Shown: positions 1-5,071 of the stretch, piece by piece
How positions within the stretch are numbered: the stretch's first letter is position 1
Layout of the letters: each line of letters opens with the position of its first letter
DNA from: Burkholderiaceae bacterium
Lineage (GTDB): Bacteria; Pseudomonadota; Gammaproteobacteria; Burkholderiales; Burkholderiaceae
Assembly (NCBI GenBank): GCA_022701965.1
Contig: JAKONL010000438.1
Coordinates: 1-5,071, forward strand
Reading direction: 5' to 3'
DNA length: 5,071 nt
Position numbers and translations under genes: made by a program
The notes under the pieces: model-generated
What the model saw: only the letters and a program-made list of their open reading frames with translations
Database searches by the model: none
What the model was told of the DNA's origin: nothing

Positions 1-1175
1 GCGTAGCCGTCGGGGTTCTCGAGCGCGATCAGCGCGAAGTCGGCATCGGCGCGTGCCGCGAGCACGTGTGCCGCGCGCAGCGCGCCGACCACGCCGGACG
101 TCTCGTTGGCATGCTGGCCACCGCTCACGATCACCGCCGGCACCAGCGCACCGTGCGCGCGTCGCGTGCCGAGCACGCTCCGGCCCTGCCGGGTGACGGC
201 CGCGAATGGCGTGCCGTCGATCGCCGCCATCTCGCGTGCGATGCGCGCCGGCGTGAGTGGCGCGACGACTTCGGCGAGCGACATCGTGTCGCCCTGTCCA
301 GGCGCCTCCGCGTCGTCGCGCAGTGCCGGATACGAACGCAGCGCGATCCGCACCGACACGCTCCCGTCCAAGCTCGCGCGCACGTCCGGCACGATCTGTC
401 CCGGCTGCAGCCGCCGGTCGCCCAGGGGTCGACCGCTGCGCTGCTGAAAGGTCTCGAGCAGCGAGAAATACAGGTCTTCGTGCATCGCCTCGTGCAGATC
501 GATCCAGGCGGCGCCGGGCGGGCGCGGCGAATCGGGCAGGTCGATGCGGATGTCGAGCCGTTCGAAGTACGGCTCTGTGGTCGGCCAGTCGTGGTGGTGC
601 AGCGCGCGCATCGCGAGATGGAAGACTTCCTCGTAGTCGGCGCTGCGCGGTGCGCCGTCGAACCAGGCGCAGGGCGACAGCACCTCGTTGCCGAGCAGGT
701 CCCGGTGGAAGCGGTTCGGCGCGAAGACGCTGTCGATGCGTTGCCGGCCGTCGTGCCAGTGCAGCTCGACCTCGTAGCGCGGCACGGCCTCGGAGGCGGC
801 CTGCGCTTCGAGATGGAGTGCGACGCCGGCCAGCATGTCGGCCAGCGGGTAGGCCTCCAGCGAGAAGCGGCGCGGCGACGCGTTCGGATGGACCGGATAG
901 CGCACCGTGACGCTCGACAGCCCGTCGATGTCGACTTCTTCCTCGAAATGGTGGACGAGCGGCTTGTAGGCGCTGCGAAAGCGCACCCGCACGCCGGCGT
1001 CGGCCAGCCTGCGTTCGGCCGCGCGGCGTGCCGTCGCACCTTCGAAAAGCCAGGCTTCGAACGGCGTGCCGGCGCTGCCCGCGGCGGTGGTGGTGGTGAG
1101 CGACGCCAGCAGCTCGTCGGTCCACGCGTCGAGCGTGCGCGGCAACCGGCGGTCGAGAAGAACGGTCGTGGTCAT
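1..1175 (-). CDS. M14-family zinc carboxypeptidase-like protein, long N-terminal region (partial, 3' end outside window)
   Basis: Probable cytoplasmic zinc metallopeptidase that trims an imported peptide or amino-acid conjugate. The frame is open from ATG at 1175-1173 to the window edge, giving 391 visible residues. Near the visible C-terminus, a hydrophobic strand (AVIVSGG, 347-353) leads into QHANETSG. There H355 and E358 form the HxxE zinc-binding pair of M14 peptidases. ENPDG (386-390) follows and matches the NPDG motif of the family. The third zinc ligand (His) and the catalytic Glu would lie beyond the window, so activity cannot be confirmed. The first ~340 residues precede the catalytic core and are not a short propeptide. 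They are acidic and rich in His and aromatic residues, with a notable segment at 226-242 (DLHEAMHEDLYFSLLET). No signal peptide or membrane segment is visible. The start is supported by a GGA Shine-Dalgarno five bases upstream and by a 4-base ATGA overlap with the preceding permease gene, which suggests translational coupling. Family assignment is fairly secure; the substrate is unknown. Confidence 0.78.
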   Translation of the reverse strand, partial: MTTTVLLDRRLPRTLDAWTDELLASLTTTTAAGSAGTPFEAWLFEGATARRAAERRLADAGVRVRFRSAYKPLVHHFEEEVDIDGLSSVTVRYPVHPNASPRRFSLEAYPLADMLAGVALHLEAQAASEAVPRYEVELHWHDGRQRIDSVFAPNRFHRDLLGNEVLSPCAWFDGAPRSADYEEVFHLAMRALHHHDWPTTEPYFERLDIRIDLPDSPRPPGAAWIDLHEAMHEDLYFSLLETFQQRSGRPLGDRRLQPGQIVPDVRASLDGSVSVRIALRSYPALRDDAEAPGQGDTMSLAEVVAPLTPARIAREMAAIDGTPFAAVTRQGRSVLGTRRAHGALVPAVIVSGGQHANETSGVVGALRAAHVLAARADADFALIALENPDGY

Positions 1176-2059
1176 GCTTTTCCGAGCGGGTCGAGACGGT
1201 CGCGCAGCCAGTCGCCGAGCAGGTTCAGGCCGAGCACCGTGAGCATGATCGCCAGCCCCGGGAAGACGCTCACCCACCAGGCCGTCTGCAGGTAGTTGCG
1301 GCCATCGGCCAGCATGCCGCCCCAGGTCGGGATCTGCGGGTCGACGCCCAGGCCGAGGAAGGTCAGGCTGCTTTCGAGCAGGATGTTCTCCGCGACGTTG
1401 AGCGTCATCAGGATCACCACCGGGCCGAGCACGTTCGGCACGATGTGGTGCCGCACCATCGACAGGTCGCGCACGCCGAAGGCCCGCGCCGCCTGGACGA
1501 ACTCGCGCTCGCGCAGCGACAGCACCAGCCCACGCACGAGGCGCGCGTACTGCACCCACTGCGACAGGATCATGAAGAGGATGATGTTGCCCAGGCCGCC
1601 GCCGAGGATCGAGATGAAGGTCAGCGCGATCAGGATGAAGGGCAGGGCGAGCTGCACGTCGACGCAGCGCATCAGGAACATGTCCCAGAAGCCGCGGTAG
1701 TAGCCGGCGACCAGCCCGACGATCACGCCGACCGTGACCGAGCCGGCCACCGAGACGAAGCCGACGAACAGCGAGATGCGCCCGCCGAGCAGCACGCGTT
1801 CGAGCACGTCGCGCCCGAGCGGGTCGGTGCCCAGCAGGTGGCGCCATTGCGTGAACGGCGCGGTAAGCCGTGCGGCCAGGTCCATGCGCGTGCCGAGGTC
1901 GGGGAAGATCAGCGGCGAGACCAGTGCCAGCGTGAGCATCGTGCCGACCAGCAGCACGCCGACGACGAATTCGAGCGAGCGCAGGTGGCGCCAGCGGTCG
2001 GGCCTGGCGTCGCCGGCCGTGGTGGCGATGACGGCTGCGGGAGCGATGGGGGTTGTCAT
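1172..2059 (-). CDS. ABC peptide-type importer, inner-membrane permease (DppC/GsiD-like)
   Basis: Second channel subunit of a dipeptide/oligopeptide/glutathione-type ABC importer in the inner membrane; it would pair with the DppB-like permease encoded just upstream. It has 295 residues, a normal length for DppC/GsiD proteins. A ~30-residue cytoplasmic N-terminus precedes the first membrane segment (about 31-52). Next comes the family hallmark HLLGTDPLGRDVLERVL (74-90), then further membrane segments at about 96-120, 136-178 (probably two), 213-229 and 261-283. The EAA loop that docks on the ATPase reads EFVQAARAFGV (186-196) followed by HHIVPNVLGP (204-213). The C-terminal signature SSLTFLGLGVDPQIPTWGGM (230-249) is typical. 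The ATG at 2059 lies 13 bases after the previous stop, with a GAGG motif overlapping that stop. The stop overlaps the start of the M14-like gene. Family assignment is very secure; the transported substrate cannot be read from a permease. Confidence 0.96.
   Translation of the reverse strand: MTTPIAPAAVIATTAGDARPDRWRHLRSLEFVVGVLLVGTMLTLALVSPLIFPDLGTRMDLAARLTAPFTQWRHLLGTDPLGRDVLERVLLGGRISLFVGFVSVAGSVTVGVIVGLVAGYYRGFWDMFLMRCVDVQLALPFILIALTFISILGGGLGNIILFMILSQWVQYARLVRGLVLSLREREFVQAARAFGVRDLSMVRHHIVPNVLGPVVILMTLNVAENILLESSLTFLGLGVDPQIPTWGGMLADGRNYLQTAWWVSVFPGLAIMLTVLGLNLLGDWLRDRLDPLGKA
1181..1183 (-). promoter_or_regulatory. Ribosome binding site core of the M14-like gene
   Basis: On the minus strand this reads GGA (in GGAAAAGC), five bases before the ATG at 1175 and inside the last codons of the DppC-like gene. 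Together with the ATGA stop/start overlap at 1172-1175 it fixes the start of the peptidase-like gene. Confidence 0.5.
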
Positions 2060-2069
2060 GGAGGCGGTG

Positions 2070-2075
2070 CCCTCA
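2070..2075 (-). promoter_or_regulatory. Shine-Dalgarno-like motif overlapping the stop of the upstream permease gene
   Basis: On the minus strand this reads TGAGGG, in which TGA is the stop of the DppB-like gene and GAGG serves as a possible ribosome binding site for the DppC-like gene. The spacing to the ATG at 2059 is about 11 bases, longer than ideal. The arrangement suggests that ribosomes finishing the first permease re-initiate on the second. Confidence 0.45.
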
Positions 2076-2996
2076 ACCGTTGCGGATGCGCGGGTCGACC
2101 AGGCCGTAGGCCAGGTCCACCAGCAGGTTGGCGAACACCACCAGAAGCGCCAGTACCGTCACCGAGGCCTGCAGCACCGGATAGTCGCGCGCCGAGATGG
2201 CGTCGAAGGCCAGCGTGCCCATGCCGGGCCAGTTGAAGACCTTCTCGACCACCACCAGCCCGCCGATCATCTTGCCGAACTGCAGCCCGATGTAGGTGAT
2301 GAGCGGGATGGCGCAGTTGCGCAGCGCGTGCTTGTAGAGCACCACGCTGTTCCTCAGGCCCTTGGCGCGCGCGACCATGATGTATTGCGCGCCCAGCGTT
2401 TCCAGCATCGAGGTGCGCACCAGCCGCACGTTGGTGGCCGAGAAGATGATCGCCATGGTCAGCGTCGGCATGATCAGGCTCACCGGGCCGTCCCAGCCCG
2501 AGGGCGGCAGCAGCGGGAAGGTGATCGACAGCAGCAGCACCAGCATGATCGCCAGCCAGAAGTTCGGGAACGACAGGCCGATCAGCGAGCCGATGCGGAT
2601 CGCCTGGTCGACCGGGCCGCCCTGGTGCACCGCCGCCTGGATGCCCAGCGGGATCGAGATCAGCAGCGACAGCAGCAGCGAGGCGCCGGCCAGCGCGAGC
2701 GTCGCGGGCAGCGCGTCGCCGATGAGCTGGGACACCGGCGTCCCGCCGAGGAAGCTGCGGCCGAAGTCGCCCACCACCATGCCCTTGAGGAATTCCGCGT
2801 ACTGCACCGGGAACGGCCGGTCGAGGCCGAGGCCGGTGCGGATGTTCTGCAGGTCCTGCTCGGTGACGCTGCCCGCGCCCTGGGCCAGCATGATGGCCGG
2901 GTCGCCGGAGAGCCGCACCGCGTACGAGACGAAGAGCGTGACCACCAGGATCACGAACGCGGCCTGCAGCAGCCGCTTGAAGAGAAAACCGAGCAT
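2073..2996 (-). CDS. ABC peptide-type importer, inner-membrane permease (DppB/GsiC-like)
   Basis: First channel subunit of the importer, acting in the inner membrane as partner of the DppC-like permease. It has 307 residues, the usual length for DppB/GsiC. The N-terminal membrane segment (about 9-26, after MLGFLFKRLL) leads into a periplasmic loop containing GLGLDRPFPVQYAEFLKG (55-72) and GDFGRSF (76-82), both typical of the family. Further membrane segments lie at about 97-121, 134-163, 172-190, 234-250 and 276-296. The ATPase-contacting EAA loop is LGAQYIMVARAKGL (201-214), followed by ALRNCAIPLI (224-233). The C-terminal motifs VEKVFNWPGMG (250-260) and DPRIR (301-305) are diagnostic. It starts 24 bases after the stop of the binding-protein gene, with only a weak AGG four bases before the ATG, so its translation may depend on read-on from upstream. 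Family assignment is very secure; substrate specificity is not encoded here. Confidence 0.96.
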   Translation of the reverse strand: MLGFLFKRLLQAAFVILVVTLFVSYAVRLSGDPAIMLAQGAGSVTEQDLQNIRTGLGLDRPFPVQYAEFLKGMVVGDFGRSFLGGTPVSQLIGDALPATLALAGASLLLSLLISIPLGIQAAVHQGGPVDQAIRIGSLIGLSFPNFWLAIMLVLLLSITFPLLPPSGWDGPVSLIMPTLTMAIIFSATNVRLVRTSMLETLGAQYIMVARAKGLRNSVVLYKHALRNCAIPLITYIGLQFGKMIGGLVVVEKVFNWPGMGTLAFDAISARDYPVLQASVTVLALLVVFANLLVDLAYGLVDPRIRNG

Positions 2997-3020
2997 GGGA
3001 CCTGTTCTGCGCGCTGGAAG

Positions 3021-4553
3021 TTATTCGACCGTGGCTTCGACGAAGCGGAAGCGGCCGTCGGCCGGCAGCGCGAGGTTCTTCGCGCGCTTGTTGACGCCGT
3101 AGACCGTGTTCAGGCTGTAGAGCGGCATCTCGAGCGCCTGGTCGGCGACGTAGCGGCCGATCTCCTGCAGCGTGGTCTTGCGCGCGGCCTGGTCCCAGGT
3201 GTTGCGCTGGGTGTGCAGCATCGCGTTGAGCTTGGCGTCGTCGTCGAACGGGTTCCAGCGCTGCTTGGTGTAGTACATCGAGTAGGCGGTGTTGTCGTAG
3301 TCGAAGGTCCAGCCGCCCCACTGGTTCTGCCACATCTCGCCGGTCTTGCCGTTGGGGATGGTGTCGTTGAGCAGCACGTTGGTCTCGTACGGCTTGAGCG
3401 CCACCTGCACGCCCACGGCCTGCAGGTACGCCGCCACGGCCTGCGAGACCTCGCGGAAGTTGCTGTCCGGGCCGCGGAAGTCGAGCTGGATCTGCGTGCC
3501 GGGCTTGACGCCGGCCTTCGCCAGCATCGCCTTGGCCTGTGCCGGATTGAAGGGCAGCGGCTTGAGGGCCGGGTCGTAGCCGAACGAGAGTTCGCCCTGG
3601 AAGCTGGCGATCGGCTTGGCCTGGCCCAGCAGGATGGTCTTGATGATGGCGTCGCGGTCGACCGCCATGGTGAGCGCCTTGCGCACCTGCACGTCCTTCA
3701 TGATGCCGCGCTGGGTGTTGTAGCGCAGCGCCAGCGCCACCGGGCCGTCCATGCTCACCACCGCGAGCTTCGGGTCCTTCTTGAGCGTCTCGATCAGCGC
3801 CAGCGGCACCTGGTTGGCGACGTCGACGCGGCCGGCCTGCAGCTCTGCGGCCTGTGTGGCCGGCTCGGCGATGAAGCGGTAGACGAGCGAGTCGACCTTG
3901 GGCGCACCGCCCCAGTAGTCCGCGTTCTTCTCGAACGACAGGCTGACCTTGGGCTTGTAGTCGGTGAACCTGAACGGGCCGGTGCCGACCGGATTCATGC
4001 CGAAGAACTGGCTGCCCTTTTCCTTGATGTACTTCGGCGGCACGATCATCGCGCCGTAGCCGGCGAGCTTGGTCAGGAGCACCGGGTCGGGCGACTTCAG
4101 GATCATGTCGACGGTCGTCGGATTCACCACCACGACCTTGTCGATCGAGGCGTAGTTCGACTGCTGCGGTCCTTTCTTGCCTTCCTCGCCCAGCAGGCGG
4201 TCGAAGGTGAACTTGACGGCCTCGGCGTCGAACGGTTCGCCGTTGTGGAACTTGACGTTCGGGCGCAGCGTGAAGCGGATCTTGGTGTTCTTGTCCATGA
4301 ACTCCCACTTGGTGGCCAGCGCCGGCACCAGCTTCATGTCGGGCGTGCGCATGATCAGGCCGTCGAACACCTGGCCGCCGACGGCGCCCCAGGAGACCAG
4401 GAAGGTCGCGATCGGGTCCCAGTTGCCCGGGTCCTGGTGCAGGGCGACGGTCAGGGTGCCGGCGGCTTGCGCGGACGTCATGGCGAGCGGGCTGCAGAGG
4501 GCGGCGAGCGCCAGACTGGAGGCGAGCAGGGAGCGCTTGAAGGTTCGGGTCAT
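3021..4553 (-). CDS. Periplasmic substrate-binding protein of peptide ABC importer (SBP_bac_5 family)
   Basis: Secreted receptor that would capture the ligand in the periplasm and deliver it to the two permeases. It has 510 residues, in the usual 500-550 range. A Sec signal peptide is clear: basic MTRTFKR, a hydrophobic core at 9-25, and a SAQA|AG cleavage site after residue 30. Cys20 is preceded by Leu and does not form a proper lipobox, so a soluble protein rather than a lipoprotein is expected. Family hallmarks in order: LRPNVKFHNGEPFDAEAVKF (96-115), PVGTGPF (188-194), EKNADYWGG (208-216), LQAGRVDV (238-245), VRKALTMAVDRDAI (290-303) and the C-terminal-lobe motif GGWTFDYDN (413-421). The Asp in that motif (D418) appears to match the residue that binds the ligand's alpha-amino group in OppA and DppA, which favours a peptide or amino-acid-like ligand. 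The mature protein has no cysteine. The start is supported by AAAGAG six bases upstream. Ligands such as dipeptides, glutathione or muropeptides cannot be separated by reading alone. Confidence 0.95.
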   Translation of the reverse strand: MTRTFKRSLLASSLALAALCSPLAMTSAQAAGTLTVALHQDPGNWDPIATFLVSWGAVGGQVFDGLIMRTPDMKLVPALATKWEFMDKNTKIRFTLRPNVKFHNGEPFDAEAVKFTFDRLLGEEGKKGPQQSNYASIDKVVVVNPTTVDMILKSPDPVLLTKLAGYGAMIVPPKYIKEKGSQFFGMNPVGTGPFRFTDYKPKVSLSFEKNADYWGGAPKVDSLVYRFIAEPATQAAELQAGRVDVANQVPLALIETLKKDPKLAVVSMDGPVALALRYNTQRGIMKDVQVRKALTMAVDRDAIIKTILLGQAKPIASFQGELSFGYDPALKPLPFNPAQAKAMLAKAGVKPGTQIQLDFRGPDSNFREVSQAVAAYLQAVGVQVALKPYETNVLLNDTIPNGKTGEMWQNQWGGWTFDYDNTAYSMYYTKQRWNPFDDDAKLNAMLHTQRNTWDQAARKTTLQEIGRYVADQALEMPLYSLNTVYGVNKRAKNLALPADGRFRFVEATVE

Positions 4554-4607
4554 GGTCGGCTCTTTCGGTGAGATGGGAACGGTTCTTGAAAATCGGGGAT
4601 GCGGCGC
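4554..4607. other. 54-base gap between ATPase and binding-protein genes
   Basis: This is the longest non-coding stretch in the window. Read on the minus strand it is somewhat less GC-rich than the flanking genes and holds the ribosome binding site of the binding-protein gene. I see no convincing -35/-10 pair and no stem-loop followed by a T-run, so continuous transcription from the ATPase gene into the binding-protein gene is the simplest reading. A weak internal promoter cannot be excluded by eye. Confidence 0.6.
4560..4565 (-). promoter_or_regulatory. Ribosome binding site of the binding-protein gene
   Basis: On the minus strand this reads AAAGAG, six bases before the ATG at 4553. It is an imperfect Shine-Dalgarno match at a normal distance. 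It supports this ATG, which also gives a complete signal peptide. Confidence 0.55.
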
Positions 4608-5071
4608 TCAGTCGACGACCTGCGCCACGCGGTGGTCGCGCGAGAGGTCGACCATTTGCAGGATGGCCGGCTCGTCGCCGACCTTGCGCATGGGGCTCGG
4701 AATCTCGCCTTCGATCAGCGAGGTGTCCTTGCGCCGGCCGGGCTCCGCCACCGGCACCGCGGCCAGCAGCTTGCGCGTGTACGGGTGCGCCGGCGTCTCG
4801 AACACCGCCTGGCGCGTGCCGATCTCGACGATCTGGCCCAGGTACATGACGGCGACGCGGTGGCTGATCTTCTCGACCACCGCCATGTCGTGCGTGATGA
4901 ACAGGTACGACAGCCCGCGCTCGGCCTGCAGCGCCATCAGCAGGTCGATGATCTGCGCCTGGATCGACACGTCCAGCGCCGACACCGACTCGTCCGCGAT
5001 GATGAGCTTCGGGTCGCACGACAGCGCCCTGGCGATGCAGACGCGCTGGCGCTGTCCACCCGAGAACTCGT
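4608..5071 (-). CDS. ABC importer ATPase, GsiA/DppD/OppF type (partial, C-terminal end only)
   Basis: Nucleotide-binding subunit that powers the importer from the cytoplasmic face. Only the last 153 residues are in the window; the N-terminal part, including Walker A and the Q-loop, lies beyond 5071. The visible part opens with the ABC signature EFSGGQRQR (residues 1-9), then Walker B LIIADE (22-27) with the catalytic Glu, the D-loop SALD, and the H-loop histidine in [25 protein letters not shown] and [16 protein letters not shown] follow; these make up the oligopeptide/dipeptide ATPase C-terminal extension. The wording [12 protein letters not shown] rather than ADEP, and [10 protein letters not shown] is closest in memory to E. 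coli GsiA, a fused protein with two ATPase domains. The gene may therefore be a double ATPase, which would explain why no second ATPase gene follows. A tail of about 45 residues after the LLAAVP region ends in TGA at 4610-4608. A GTG at 4985 is an internal codon, not the start. Type assignment is secure; fusion is inference. Confidence 0.93.
   Translation of the reverse strand, partial: EFSGGQRQRVCIARALSCDPKLIIADESVSALDVSIQAQIIDLLMALQAERGLSYLFITHDMAVVEKISHRVAVMYLGQIVEIGTRQAVFETPAHPYTRKLLAAVPVAEPGRRKDTSLIEGEIPSPMRKVGDEPAILQMVDLSRDHRVAQVVD

Noticed and set aside
1082..1096. Short GGT triplet repeat
   Set aside because: It is only about four units and encodes a Thr run (residues 27-30) in the M14-like protein. 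This is too short to call a meaningful repeat, although length variation there would change the protein only slightly.
66..1295. Plus-strand and alternative minus-strand open frames opposite or across the M14-like gene
   Set aside because: Their products are Arg/Ala-rich and have no motifs. The minus-strand frame from 1175 gives a strand, HxxE and NPDG in the right order and has a ribosome binding site, so it is the real gene.
1734..4571. A 945-codon open frame on the plus strand
   Set aside because: It lies opposite two permease genes and the binding-protein gene, all with clear family motifs. Its product is rich in Arg, His, Gln, Val and Ala without recognisable domains. Long antisense open frames are expected where GC-rich third positions remove stop codons.
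4554..4607. A possible terminator or internal promoter between the ATPase and binding-protein genes
   Set aside because: No stem-loop with a T-run and no convincing -35/-10 pair on the minus strand. The gap is short and the genes are functionally linked.
4608..4985. A complete 125-residue gene starting at GTG 4985
   Set aside because: The frame continues upstream without a stop, through Walker B and the ABC signature, to the window edge. The GTG encodes an internal Val between Walker B and the D-loop.
2056..5019. A 987-codon open frame on the minus strand, spanning several real genes
   Set aside because: It is out of frame with the ATPase, binding protein and DppB-like permease, all of which have strong motifs. 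Its product is a low-complexity Arg/Ala/Gly/Pro-rich string with no domain. It is a shadow of GC-rich coding sequence.

Overview
The window is most likely from a high-GC betaproteobacterium, probably of the order Burkholderiales. This rests on very GC-rich third codon positions, tightly packed genes, and protein sequences that read like peptide-transport loci of that group. The genus cannot be fixed from this sequence alone. Every gene supported here lies on the minus strand, so transcription runs from high to low coordinates. Almost the whole window is coding; the longest gap between genes is 54 bases.

In transcription order the layout is: (1) the C-terminal end of an ABC-transporter ATPase of the GsiA/DppD/OppF type (5071 to 4608, 5' end outside the window); (2) a secreted substrate-binding protein of the SBP_bac_5 family (4553 to 3021); (3) a DppB/GsiC-type permease (2996 to 2073); (4) a DppC/GsiD-type permease (2059 to 1172); (5) a protein whose C-terminal part carries the HxxE and NPDG hallmarks of M14 zinc carboxypeptidases, preceded by about 340 residues of N-terminal sequence (1175 to 1, 3' end outside the window). 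The gaps are 54, 24 and 13 bases, followed by a 4-base ATGA overlap, so this looks like one operon.

The parts form a complete importer. The binding protein would capture a peptide-like ligand in the periplasm, the two permeases would form the channel, and the ATPase would power it. The order ATPase, binding protein, permease, permease matches E. coli gsiABCD, a glutathione importer that lies next to the peptidase gene iaaA. Here a different peptidase type, M14 and without a visible signal peptide, sits at the downstream end and overlaps the last permease gene. The simplest reading is an import-and-cleave module: a peptide or amino-acid conjugate is taken up and hydrolysed in the cytoplasm. 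The substrate is unknown.

No RNA genes, mobile elements, CRISPR arrays, attachment sites, convincing terminators or promoters were found. The operon promoter and any regulator must lie beyond position 5071. The transporter genes belong to well-known families. The least ordinary item is the long M14-like protein and its coupling to the transporter.
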